A stretch of 64,000 bases of DNA from Emydura subglobosa (lineage: Eukaryota; Chordata; Testudines; Chelidae). The position numbers and the translations under genes were made by a program. Location: assembly GCA_007922225.1 (NCBI GenBank), contig ML679961.1, forward strand, positions 67,097,075-67,161,074, read 5' to 3'. Each line of letters opens with the position of its first letter. Positions within the stretch are counted from its first letter, which is position 1. Shown here in pieces: positions 48,588 to 60,219 of the stretch. The notes beneath the pieces are model-generated. The model was not told the DNA's origin. It ran no database searches and saw only the letters and a program-made list of their open reading frames with translations.

Positions 48588-49635
48588 TGTATCACAGAAA
48601 TGTAGGGCTATAAGAGACCTCAGGAGGTCATACAATCATAGGACTGGAAGAGACCTCAACAGGTCTTCTAGTCCAGTCCCCTACATTCAAGGAAGGACTA
48701 AGTATTATCTACACCATCCCTGACAGGTGTTTGTCTAACCTGCTTTGAAAAATCTCCAATTACAGGTAATTTATTCCAGTACTTAACTATCCTGACAGTT
48801 AGGAAGTTTCTCCTAATGTCCAGCCTAAACTGCCTTTGCTGCAATTTAACTCCATTGCTTCTTTTCTTATTCTCAGAGGTTAAGAAGAACAATTTTTCTC
48901 CCTGCTCTTGCAACAACCTTCTATGTACTTGAAAACTGTTATGTCCCCCGTCAGTCTTCTCCTCTCCAAACTAAACAACCTCATTTTTTCAATCTCTCCT
49001 CATAGATCATGTTTTCTAGACCTTAATAATTTTGTTGCTCTTCTCCAGACTTTCCTCAATTTGTCTATGTCTTTCCTGAAATGTGACATATAAAACTGGT
49101 CATAATACTCCAGTAGAGACCTAATCAACATGAAGTAGAGTAAAAGAATTACTTCTTGTTCTTGCATACAACACACCTGCTAATACATACCAGAATGATT
49201 GCTTTTTTTGCAAGTGTTACACTGTTGACTCACATTTAGCCTGTGATCCATTATGACCACCAGATCCCTTTCTGCAATACTCCTTCTTAGATCGTTGTTT
49301 CCCATTTTGTACATTTGCAACGATTGTTCCTTCCTAAGTGGTTCCTTTGCACTTCTCCTTATTGAATTTCATCCTATTTAGTTCAGCTTATTTCTCCAGT
49401 TTGTTCAGATCATTTTCAATTTTAAACCTATCCTCAAAAGCACTTGCAACCCCTCCCAGCTTGGTATCATCTACAAACTTTATAAGTGTACACTCTATGC
49501 CATTATCTAAATCATTTATGAAGGTATTGAACAGAACCAGAACCGATTCCTGTGGGACCCCACTTGATATGTCTTTCTAGCTTGACTGTAAACTACTGAT
49601 AAGTACTTCCTGGAAACGGTTTTCCAACCAGTTAT
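48588..49635 (-). mobile_element. CR1 LINE, minus strand, with a second CR1 end abutting it
   Basis: Reverse-oriented CR1. On the plus strand, AATCATAGGACTGGAAGAGA (48633-48652) is the complement of the CR1 3' end, followed by CCATCCCTGACAGGTGTTTG (48715-48734) and the rest back to about 49635. The minus-strand frame reads GEKLFFLTSENKKRSNGVKL (48890-48830). A 40-bp piece of another CR1 3' end (48588-48630) precedes it, so one CR1 appears to have inserted at or next to the end of another. Confidence 0.9.
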
Positions 49636-49639
49636 GCCA

Positions 49640-50628
49640 GGTCGCCTAGCCCAACACCACTATGCTCAGGTAGGACCATGTATACCTAGACCACCCCTGA
49701 CAAGCGTTTGTCTAACCTGTTCTTAAAAACCTCCAATGACTGGGAATTCCACAACCTCCCTTGGTAACCTATTCCAGTACTTAACTAATCCTTGTACTTC
49801 AAAAGTTTTTCCTAATATTTAAACTAAACCTTCCCTGCTGCACATTAAGCTGATTACTTCTTGTACTATCTTTAGTGAACATGGAGAACAATTGATCCCC
49901 ATCCTCTGTATAATGGCCTTTAACACATTTGAAGGCAGTATTCAGGTTCCCTCTGAGTCTTCTGTTCAAGATTATCATACTCAGAATTTCAAATTTTTCT
50001 TCATAGTTTAGGTCTTCCTAAACCTTTTATCATTTTTGTTGCTCTCCTCTGGACTCTCGCCAATTTGCCCACATCTTTCTTAAGGTATGGCACCCAAAAC
50101 TGGACAGAATATTTCAGCTAATGCCTCAACAGTGATGGGTAGAGCAGAACAATTACCAACCATATCTTAAACACGATATTCCTGTTAATACATTGCAGAA
50201 TCATATTAGACTTTTTTGCAACCACATCATATTATTGGCTCATATTCAATTTGTCATCCACTGTAACCACCAGATCCTATTCTGCAGTACTAATGCCTAG
50301 CCAGTTACTCCCCATTTTGTATTTGTGTATTTGATTTTTCCTTCCTAAATGTAGTAATTTGCACTTGTCTTTGTTGAATTTCACCTTGTTGATTTCAGAC
50401 CATTTCTCCAATTTGTCAGTCCTTTCGAATTCTAATCTGGTCTTCCAACGTGCTTGCAACCCCTCTCAGCTTAGTATCATCCACAAATTTTATAAACATA
50501 CTATCCACACCATTATCCAAGTAATGAATGAAAATATTGAATAGTACTGGATCCAGGACACATCCCTGAGTGACCCCCATTAGATACATCCTCCCAGTTT
50601 CACAGTAAACCAATAACTACTTTTTATT
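49640..50628 (-). mobile_element. Second CR1 LINE, minus strand
   Basis: The same 3' landmarks recur (GACCACCCCTGACAAGCGTT at 49689-49708), so this is a separate copy in the same direction, not a continuation. At the upstream end the minus strand reads GVTQGCVLDPVLFNIFIHYL and DNGVDSMFIKFVDDTKLRGV (50575-50470). This includes the reverse transcriptase active-site box, here V-D-D where most copies have A-D-D. Then comes NKVKFNKDKCKLLHLGRKNQ. Stops elsewhere; inactive. Confidence 0.9.
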
Positions 50629-50634
50629 AATTGT

Positions 50635-53580
50635 TCTTTGGGGCAAGAGACAGAGAAATGATTCCTACAGTGTGAACCTGCAGAAAATTTCATGAAGGAG
50701 AATTAAAATATTCTATAGCAAATTTCCTGGTATCCTGAGCCAAAACTGTCTGCACCCCATATGTTATTACATAGTGTTGTCGATTTTTGTCTCATAGATG
50801 TCTGCTTTTCTGTGGTACTGTGTGTGTATGTGTGCGTGCTAGTCACCCCATGAGGGTTGGATCATGGTCCCTTTAAATCAGATCCCAAAAAGAAGAAGGA
50901 AAAACATGTCAATCTCAGCCAGAGTAAATAAACCAGTCATGGGGCAACTTTCTTTGGTCACAAGTATAAATGAAACAAAATCACATGGCAGTTTCCTTTA
51001 GCCAAGGGTCCAGTTGGCACAAACAAAACAGTAGTTATAATCTCAAGATAGTCTTCCTCAGTTCAAGGCAGACAGTCAGTTCTCCAGTTACTCCTTTCCC
51101 TACTCAGGATACAAGAGTCTCCTGTGGTAGGAGGAGATTAGACAGCAGTTCCTCTCCATACCGTAACACTTCTTTCTCACCCCACATTTTGGAAGCTTCC
51201 CTCATTTAGCTCCACCAGCTAGCAGCCTAACAAACCACAGTGGCTAACTTGTCTCTTGGGTCTGGCAGCTCAACTAATAATATTTCAGGACTAGCTTCCT
51301 CCTTTCTGCCCACTGAAGGTGTCCAATCACTTCTCAGTCCACACAGAGACAGCACACATACACTCTGTCACATGGCTCTTTTGAATGAAATTGGTTAAAT
51401 AAATCTGAGTTTATATTATTTTTACTAACTTGCAAAGTATCTTGACTGCTTCAACAAACCTCATCACAACTAAAACTTACCCTAATAGGCAGCTAACTAA
51501 TCCTGCCAACTAATGTGTTATGGAGAATTACCAGGTAAACTGAGCAAGCACTTTGAGATCCAAGTGTGAGGAGCTATTCTTACTGAAACATTAGTATAAA
51601 ATTCTGTCTTTTACAACCAGAAACATGCTGGAAATGAAAGAAATGTAGCATGACTGGGGGACTGGGAGCCAGCTGTAGTGCCTGATATTGCTTTTAATTT
51701 TTTTTTAAACACTGACAAGATTTGAACTTCATGATATCATTTTAAGATTATGACCAAGATGTTCAGTTGTGTGTGCAAAATGGGATATTGCACACACAAC
51801 TTGCACCTGTGTACCAAATTACGTTTTCTGATGGTACCATAAAAGCCGAAACATAAGAGCAAAGTTTATAGATGGAGCTAGGGGGAAGTGCTAGGCATTT
51901 GTTAAGCACATAACTGGTGCTTTTAACAATATAGTTAAAAAAAATTTTGCTCTCGAGTTTAATCAACCAATCTGCATATTTAAGAAACTGGAGGTACTGA
52001 GCACACCATGGTGAATTAAAAAAACAATTATTTTCAAAGTGCATCGAAGTATCTAGTGCTGTTTTAAGTTTGGTTTGGAAGAAGTCCTGCATTTCTAGAA
52101 CTTGCTCCCCACAGAAGTAAGATTAAGTATGAACTTGGCCACTTTTAGAAAGAACTACAGCTTGCATCTCTTTGCCCATGTCTTTACAACTGATTAAATC
52201 AGTCTCCTAAATGACTGGGTAAAGCTGCAGGGAAGCATGGTGTTTATTAAGATCCTGAATGCATCAATCTTAGTTTTTAAGGTTCCTACATACCATGAGG
52301 AAAGGCACCAAATACTCTCACCTATAAGTCCCCATAGAGTACTGTGTACATTAAAGTAGGAAAAAAAAGATCTGGACTGCTGGTAATAACGTTAGCATAA
52401 GAAATATTGAGAATGAAAAAAAAAGCCCATTTACTCTAAAAAGTCTTATCTGTTACAACATATGATTTCTGCCAGAGAAGAATGAAATTGCTTTTGGAAT
52501 ACTCTCAATTCTTTACTATAATCTACCAGGAAGGGGTAATGAAGCAAACATTTATTGTTTTCTAAAATTTCTTTGTTCTGAATCTGTCTCGGTGAGTTTC
52601 ATTTTTACCACTGGCCCTATCCTCTCAGTTATGGTCTATGACTTGATGACCTAGACTCAAAATAGATGGCCAAAATGTCACAATTACCTAACTTTTAAGA
52701 ATTCAGCTTTTACCAGCGTGCAGAGTTCTTTTCCAGCATTTGTGACCTTCTCTGTCTGGGGCTAGTATACCCTGAATTGCCTTGGCATTTTTATGAGTGA
52801 AAGAAGAGTAGCCTCAAGAATTTAAGTTCTGCTCTATATAGCTCCAAAACCCCCTTCCTCGTTTGTAAAATCAATTAGCTAAACAAGGGTGAATTTGACT
52901 TATGATAATCCAAGAATCAATTTTTTTCTTTGGTTGACATGTCATGAGCAAAAGTTATAGATGAGTAAGATATATTTACAGACATGTGAGAGGTGTTTGC
53001 TTGGTGTTCAAAGACATCTATTTTTGACAAAAAAATTTAGAACATAGGATACTTAGCTTTTGGTACATATTGTTAGAAATCCAACAGCATAAATGATGAA
53101 TAAAAGATGTGTATGTCTAGGCAACAGTTTGTATTTCTCATGACTCGTACCAAAACAAACACCAATAAAACCCACACAAACATACATCTTTTTTAACTAT
53201 TAATTTAAAATTACTGTAATGAATATCAAGTGAAGAAATGTAGCAAATATTAAATTTCAAAAGAAAGGCAAGAACACATGCAGATAAAAAATGTGAAAGT
53301 TTCATGCGGAAAAAAGTTTCAGAACTATAAAATAGATTTTGCAGTCTCTCTTTCTAGCTGGTTTCAACAAGAAACAGCTACAGTACTACCAACTAGTCAT
53401 CATGCATCAATGTAAGTGCATGTAAAGGCAGTGAACATGCTAGTTTGCAAAAAGTTAGCAATGAATTTCAAAAAAACCTGTAAGGATCTGGAATTCCTCG
53501 AATCCTATATAGAATCCAATGACCAGACCAAGCGAACAGATAGAAAAAAGTCTAAGTGATGGTCAGCTACCAGCTGGACT
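50635..53580. other. FUT8: FUT8 intron, nothing recognised
   Basis: Three kilobases with no assigned feature. 50830-51370 is somewhat less AT-rich and may be an old repeat. Confidence 0.5.
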
Positions 53581-53589
53581 ATAAGATTC

Positions 53590-53965
53590 ACATATTCTAA
53601 GGCCTCAGAGAGCATTGTGATCATCTAGTCTGACCTCCTGCACATTTCAGACCAAAGAATTCCATCAGTGATTCCTGCATTAAGGCCATAACATCTGATT
53701 GAGCTAAAGCATATAGTTACAGCCATGGCTGAGTTCCCCAGTGTATGGTCACCAGGATATTATAACTTGACCCAGCCTTTGGATCCACATTCATTCAAGC
53801 CAACTATGTCTAGGCAGAGACCGGAAACTGTCTTTGGTTCTGTCTCTAGGGCACAGAGACAGAATTTCTCTCTGAAACCACTCCTTCGGATGTGACACTT
53901 CACTATTCATCTCCCCTAGGCCCTAAGACCAGTACTGAACCTCCCATGCCTCCCCAGTCACTTAT
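53590..53965 (-). mobile_element. CR1 LINE 3' end, minus strand
   Basis: TGTGATCATCTAGTCTGACC (53616-53635) followed by TCCTGCACATTTCAGACCA is the complement of a CR1 3' end subfamily. Non-coding fragment. Confidence 0.85.
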
Positions 53966-54624
53966 GCATGCTCAGCTCCACTGTCATTGGCACTCTGGTT
54001 TATAGTTTAACTCTTCAAAGACATGTGGTAGGTAAAGTAAAAAACACAGCAACTTCTTAAACACACACATGACTCAGACATCACAAGAGAGTTATAGATC
54101 TATGCAAAAGAATAAACCCCTGAATGCAATCCATCTGCCACAGTCCTCACCATTCCTGAGAGTCCCTACTGTTGGTCTGTGTCCTTAGAGGAAAGCAAAG
54201 CCCCTCTTGTGCCTCCAATTCTCCAGCTGTATCTTCTATTTCTCACGATGGACTGCCTCCCCTTTTTCAAAGCAATCTGTAACACATTTTTTCCTTCTCT
54301 CCATCCTTTGGGTATTTTCCATGCTTCCAATCCCATGGGAGATTGCTGGGCAAAAAGTCATTTAAAAGTCAATGGTTCTGTGAGCAGCAATCCAACTATT
54401 CTATCAGAGTAAAGCTATTCAATTACTGATACTTAAATGAAACACTTGTGACATCTTTCCAGGCATAGTCTGTTCACTGTGTGCCATGTCCCTGCTACCA
54501 CATGAATGATCAAATTCATAATGATTGTTACAACCATAAATGATATTTCACAAAACAAGAAGGAACTCATAAGCTGACAGACATATTCCTTAAAGTGTCA
54601 CACATGTTTTAGGAAGATATCCTA

Positions 54625-55265
54625 TCTTAATTAAAATATTTCAAGTGATGGAGAATGTATCACTTCCCTATGTAAATTGTGCCAATGATTAATTACCTTA
54701 ACTATAAAAAAATGGATTTTATTTCTAGTCTGAATTTGTCTGGCTTCAGGTTCCAGCCACTGAGTCTTGTTACGCCTTTGTCTGCTCTGTTAAAGAGCCA
54801 TCTATCATCAGAAATCTCTTCCTCATGTAGATAGAACATGGTCAAGTCATCTCTTAACCCTCTGTGTGTTAAACTATGAGGATTGAGTTCTTCAGTCCTT
54901 CACTGTAAAATAGGTTTTCCAGACCCCAAATCATTGTTGTAGCTTTTTACCAAATCCTTTCCAATTTGTCAACATACTTACTAAAGTGTGGACACCAGAC
55001 TTGGACACAGTATTTCAGTGTCACTAATGCTCTATCCCATGGTAATAACACCCCCTTACTTTTTGTTTGATATTCCCCGATTCACGGATCACGTTTTCTC
55101 TCCTTTGTCTGGGAGCTCATATTGGGTTACAGCCCACGAAAGCTTATGCCTCCAGAAATTAAATTTGTTAGTCTTTAAAGTGCTACAGGACTCTCATTTT
55201 TGCCATATTCAGCTAGTTATTCACCATGACCTCTAAGTCCTTTTCTAAGTTATTGCTTCCCAAAA
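54625..55265 (-). mobile_element. CR1-like LINE, minus strand, interrupted
   Basis: TTGTGCCAATGATTAATTAC (54676-54695), CCATCTATCATCAGAAATCT and TTCCAATTTGTCAACATACT mark a reverse-oriented CR1 3' half. It is interrupted at about 55080-55205 by a separate short repeat and resumes at CATATTCAGCTAGTTATTCA (55204-55223). Confidence 0.75.
55080..55205. repeat. Short interspersed repeat inside the CR1 copy
   Basis: TACAGCCCACGAAAGCTTAT (55129-55148) and AATTTGTTAGTCTTTAAAGT (55163-55182) belong to a short repeat I associate with turtle genomes. Its class (SINE or LTR piece) is not clear to me. Confidence 0.5.
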
Positions 55266-55269
55266 GAGA

Positions 55270-57640
55270 TCTTTACGTTCACATTCATAGTAAGTCCTCA
55301 TATACCAAACCTAGATTACAAAAACCTAGGTAGAAAGATTTCAGTAGCCAGACTTTAAAGATCAACCAACCTGAGACGCAAGGGAGAATAGAAGCCAGAA
55401 AACCACTTTATCTCAGACTACCTATTTACCATTTTGTCAAGGAATCCCACACAGTAGCATCTACCAAGTGTCTGCTCTTAAGACTCCATGTTTCATCAAC
55501 ACTTGACTTAACAGATGTAAGTAATAAAAGCTAATTTCTAATACAGATAAAAAACATAAAAGCTGGAGCTTAACACCTCTTTTTTGTAAACTGCCACAAA
55601 AGATCGTGAGGATAGTGGGTGTGAGAGAGAGAAACATTAAACCTCATACATTAACTATAAGGATAGATTGCCTAATTAATTATAATAACTAAGTTTAAGA
55701 CCTTTATTGGGTTAATACAAAATCTTTAATTGAATTCTGTGCTTGAATAATTCTAAGCACTTTGTCAGGAATGACTGATTTCTATGCAATATATGATACT
55801 ATCCATGTAAAATGCAATTTGGTTGATTTCTTGCAGTGAAATCTACAGAATTGGTTTGCATGAATCAAGTTTGTATTGTTGATTTACTCTGATTTCTTGC
55901 TGTCTGACTGGGAGTAATAAAAGTAGAAACTAATCTGCTGTATCTATAGAGTCCAAAGTCTTCTGTCTTGAATTATACATATGAAAGAAAGCTAGTTAAT
56001 TTGTATTTTAAGTGATAAAGTCAGCCTTCCAACAAAACTTTTGAAAACTTTGTTTTGTGTAACTGTTTTTTCAAGTGATTTTATTGATTTCCAGCCACTC
56101 TTGCTTGGAGCCTACTCTTTCACTCATAATGTATCAATGTCTCCCTCCATTTTCCCTTATACCAGCACACCAGTGTGGATGCCAGTTCTCATCTGTTTTA
56201 GTCCACTCTGTGGGTGCAGGGACAAAGTATGTCAGCGCTGGGGGGCTGGGAATTGGGCCCAGGCTTTGGACGTGAATTGTCCTCCATGGGACCCCTGACT
56301 TGGGCTAAAATGAACATGTACTACACAAGCAATAATCATACGCTGATCACAGCAGCTTCCTGGCCTTGGAATTAGGGAGGGGGGAAGTCTGGAGCGGGAC
56401 AAAATGACCTGATCGATAGGTACCATGGTAACGGGGTTGTAATAAGGGCAGGCTATGTTCCCCCTCCTATTCCCCCCCTCACCACCTGGACAAAGACTGT
56501 GGTAAGATGAGTATCCTCTCTTCTTTCCCAGACAGCATGCCTGCTATGGAAAGCTCGAGATCTCTCCTCCTGGTTCTTCCCTTGCAGATGGTTCGTTAAG
56601 GAAATTTATGGTCATTCCCTCTGTCAAGATAGCCAAATTCACGGCAAAAATGCATATGCCATGCAGGTTAAGTGGTAAATAATAAACAGGGGAGGGTATA
56701 ATTATGTGTCTCCCATAGCCATTAATATTTATTTTATAACCATTTATATCATCAAATAGGGATTTTATGGGGTATTGTAGAAGTCTGTGTATTTATATAT
56801 TATTTTAGATAAAAAGCTGTGAAGTACTTAACTCAGGGCTCACTTCGTTGGATGCGTAGCGGAGGGGAACAAGCGGATTAGAATCTGTAACCGAATAAAC
56901 ACCCCTTATCATTCCACCCGGCTCAATCTTTCGTCAATCGACCCTGCAACACACTCTACCTCATCTTCCTTTTTCTGTCCTTTTCCTATTTTATTTGCTT
57001 TTATCATATATTTTTGTAGATTTTTCTGTCCATTTTTCACTTGGATTTCCATACTACTATTCTTTCCCTCCTCACACTGTTTCCTTCCCACTTCTCCGTC
57101 TTCTATCTTTTCAGGGTCTGGGTGAAAGAAAACAGGGTAAGATTAAGTCATAGGCCCTGTAGATCTATGCTAGGTCCCATGTACCTGAAGTCACGTGATT
57201 ACATCAGAAATTAAACTTGCTTTTTTAAAAATGAAAGCGTCTGTCCCCAAGGATTGTGAAGAAAACTTTTTAAAAGTGACTCAACCATAACCAATGTAGG
57301 GATGTCCCTGAGACTGCAGACACTATGAAACAATGACTCTGAGAAGAGTGAACAGATATCTTCATCTTAATGTATTCTTAATTCTAGGACCCAATGCTCT
57401 GTGTGCTTCCTACCAACACTATCCCAGCAGAGGATGCTATGTGTGGCAGGAAGAGAAAAGTGCAGCAGGCCCAGCCTATGCATCCAAGCAGATACACACT
57501 GGCTTCTGGGAAAATAATGGGGTGTCCATTTGTTGCCAACCCTGCCTCTCTAGAAAGCTGAGAATGCCCCTGTCACCTCTCCTGTGTTGCAATGCAGTAC
57601 CTGATATGTCCACCTCTCGCCCCCACCTACCCACCTGGTG
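55270..57640. other. FUT8: FUT8 intron, nothing recognised
   Basis: Mixed composition. 56160-56500 is GC-richer, with no recognisable family or gene. Frames are short. Confidence 0.5.
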
Positions 57641-58067
57641 CATCAGTAAAACCTCGACCTGACCTTATTAGGCCATTAGCTCACTCCTGCTGAAACTGAC
57701 CTTATTAAGCAATTTCCTCGCTCCTCCTGAAACTGACCAGGTGACTGGGAGCAGCTGTCTACCTGACTGAAAGCACAGCCACCCTAACTAACTGTCGGCT
57801 CACCTCCCAGCCAAAGGTTTGCCCTGATTCAAATGTCTCCCCTCCAATCAGGAGTAACCTTGGCCACCTGAAGTGATTAGTTTAAAGCCAGGGCACGCCC
57901 CAGGCTCCAGAGAGAACTCACCATCTGCTAGACACACCAGCTGCCCTGTTTTTTCCCTCTCCCACTCCGGACTCCGAGCCTGAACCTGTAAGCCTGCTCT
58001 GTGTTGCTACTTAGCTTCAGGGGTGATGTTGCAACTTTCCCTGCTGGGACTGGTAAGATCCTAACCT

Positions 58068-58211
58068 TCTTTCTCTTTCAGTTTCTGTTTTAAATCTGCT
58101 CTGAAAGCAGAAGCTGCCCCCCCCCCCCCATTGCTAACTCTCTTTCCCTTTCAGTTTCTGTTTTAAACCTACTCTGAAAGCAGAAGCCGCCCCTCCCCCC
58201 CCATTGCTAAC
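58068..58211. repeat. Two tandem units of about 72 bp
   Basis: Each unit reads TTTCAGTTTCTGTTTTAAA, then CTCTGAAAGCAGAAG, then a C-run, then ATTGCTAAC. A third, eroded unit follows to about 58240. Confidence 0.9.
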
Positions 58212-58520
58212 CCTCTCTCTCATTTAGTTTGTTTTAACTGCCCGTTTGCCCCCTTTGCAGTTGACTGCCCGTGTGACCCCCCTTTCTGTGCAGTTTCTGT
58301 TTTAAACCCCGTTTGCCCCCTTTGCAGTTGACTGCCCGTTTGCCCCCTTTGCAGTTGACTGCCCGTGTGACTCCCCCCACCCCTTCTGTGCCTTGTAATT
58401 AACTCATTGTCTGTGAAATCTCTATGTGAGAGCATTCCCTCCTGTAGTTAATTGCTTCTGCCTCTGTGCTTTTCAGTTAAGTCTGTGTAACCCCTTTCTG
58501 TTTCCTACAAGCAACTAGTT

Positions 58521-58592
58521 GTCTGTGTAGCATAGTGGTAAGTGTCCCTGTCTACCATGTGGAAGACCTGGGTTTGATTCCTGGTCAAGGAA
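58521..58592 (+). other. tRNA-like sequence (tRNA-Asp/Gly-like pseudogene or SINE head)
   Basis: Contains a good A box (TAGCATAGTGG, 58528-58538) and B box (GGGTTTGATTCC, 58570-58581) at tRNA spacing, and the D and T arms can be drawn. It aligns best with tRNA-Asp along its length, but the anticodon loop by position would read ACC. Pairing of the acceptor and anticodon stems is poor. So it is unlikely to be a working tRNA. It could be a tRNA-derived SINE head embedded in the surrounding repeat. Confidence 0.5.
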
Positions 58593-58638
58593 CCACTTTC
58601 TGGTTAATGTTAGTTTAGGTCTTTGTAGTTAGTTGCCT

Positions 58639-58774
58639 GTTTAATACTTTCTTATATCAGTTTGTTTTGTGCTTAATTGGATTTATGTCCTTTTATAACT
58701 AGTTCTGTTTAATACTTTCTTATATCAGTTTATGTTTTGTGCTTAATTGTTTTTATGTCCTTTTATAACTAGTT
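58639..58774. repeat. 68-bp tandem duplication
   Basis: GTTTAATACTTTCTTATATC starts both units (58639 and 58707); each ends in CCTTTTATAACTAGTT. Only a few differences between them. Confidence 0.95.
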
Positions 58775-58949
58775 AAGCCTATATTACTCCTGTGTTTATA
58801 ATTAAACTCATTTATTTCCAATTGATTAATTATTGACTCTGGGGGATCTTTTACCTGTCGGAACATCCTGTTGCTCTGGAGGGGAGAGGAATCTCTGCCA
58901 CTGCCACCACAACTCCAAATGGGGGGTGGTTTCCATCACATGGGTAAGG

Positions 58950-59900
58950 CCCTGAATTTCCTCAAATCGGCTCAGATAGAAAGACAAGTGATTAGATAAA
59001 TTGATGAGGTCTTGGGAGAGTGGGTAACAATCTAATTTGGGTGACATTTTGAGACTACTTTGGGAAGCAATTTGGGATGGGGATGAAAAACAGCCTTGTC
59101 TTTCAGAAAAGCTATAAAGTATGGGTCAGCCATGAAAGCCTTAAATTCACTCACTGTCTTCACAGATGTTAAGGCTATTAGACAGACTTTAAAAAACAAA
59201 AACAAAAAACAAAAACCCAAAATGTAGAATAATGAGCATTCCCTGACAGTTGTTCAAAATGGTGTTTCCATCAGTCTTGTGAGCACCAGACTTCCTGGTG
59301 GTTCAAGGAAACAAGATGATCTTGTTTATAACTTATCTGGAAAATCAGAAAACTCATGTAATTGAAGAATCAGATATAGAACCTTTGATCCAATCCAACA
59401 GAAGTACATTTGTGATAGACTTACTAATAACCAGATCTTGGGCACTATGTATTTGAGCTGATTATGAACAAGTTAACTTAAGGATGAGCCCACTCCTAGA
59501 ACATCAAATTTACTATTAATTGTTTGAAAAAACATTGATGTTGATCTTGAGTCATGCAGTTCCACCATTCTGCCAAGGTGTTGTCTTTGTCTGCTAGACA
59601 AAGAACGGGATAGAACATATGGCCCACACAACAGTTTCACATGATTGTCTTTTTTTGCAAAGTGATCTAGAGGGGGCTCCTCCCTACTTGTTGACATAGA
59701 ACACTGCAGTAATGTGGTCAGTAATGACTACTTGATCTCAGAAATGTGGGAGGAAATATCCAGAAGCCATTTTATAGCACATATCTCTAATATACTGATA
59801 TGAAGCTGCAACTCCTAGGTGTTCCAGCTGTCAAGTATGCAGGTTTTGACAGTGAATTTCCAAGCCTACGTTGACGGCATCTGACTTGATGACCGCTGCT
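58950..59900 (-). mobile_element. DIRS-type retrotransposon fragment: RNase H and recombinase start
   Basis: Minus strand. An RNase H block with ITAVFYVNK then GGAPSRSLCKK lies around 59720-59660 (one stop replaces the Gln of N-K-Q-G-G). After a gap, VCLIALTSVKTVSEFKAFMA and HPHPKLLPKVVSKCHPN (59190-59035) match the recombinase entry region of DIRS elements (A-I-T-S-A-R-R-V-S-E-L; H-P-K-F-L-P-K-V). Frames differ between the blocks. The 3' end of the copy is lost at the junction with the mosaic repeat. Confidence 0.75.
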
Positions 59901-59994
59901 AGAGTTAGAGAAGAGAATGACAGCATTTTCAGGACATTCAGTCAGATTTCCAATCAATGAGGACAAGGGAGCTTGTTTGGAGGCACAGTTAAAA

Positions 59995-60215
59995 GAATCA
60001 CAGAAATGTAGGGCTGGAAGGGACCCTGAGAAGTCATCAAGTCCAGCTCCTGGAGCTGAGGCAGAACGAAGTAAATTTAGGCCATCCCTGAGAAATGTTT
60101 GTCTATATTCTGAAATTCCTCCAATAATGGGGATTCCACAGCCTCCCTTAGAAGATTATTTCAGAGCTTAATTACACCCTTATAATTAGAAATTTGTTCT
60201 AATATCTAACAAGGA
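59995..60215 (-). mobile_element. CR1 LINE 3' end, minus strand
   Basis: AATGTAGGGCTGGAAGGGAC (60005-60024) and GGCCATCCCTGAGAAATGTT (60080-60099) are the complement of a CR1 3' end. About 220 bp, non-coding. Confidence 0.85.
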
Positions 60216-60219
60216 CATC

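Larger units (their letters stand above)
57655..58835 (+). mobile_element. Mosaic repeat with promoter-like start, tandem repeats and a tRNA-like segment (family unknown)
   Basis: A block of pyrimidine-rich, GC-richer sequence in AT-rich intron. It has a TTTAAAGCCAGGGCAC motif (57881-57896), a possible splice donor CTGGTAAGATCC (58049-58060), a roughly 72-bp unit repeated at 58068-58137 and 58138-58211, a 27-30 bp unit with TTTGCAGTTGACTGCCCG three times (58254-58366), a tRNA-like segment at 58521-58592 and a 68-bp tandem pair at 58639-58774. It stops near a DIRS copy at about 58.95 kb. It could be an LTR of an unknown retroelement or a composite; no coding sequence supports either. Confidence 0.4.

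Noticed and set aside
58220..58435. Minus-strand frame with repeated SQLQRGQTG motif
   Set aside because: Reverse translation of the 27-30-bp tandem units; no start context or related protein.
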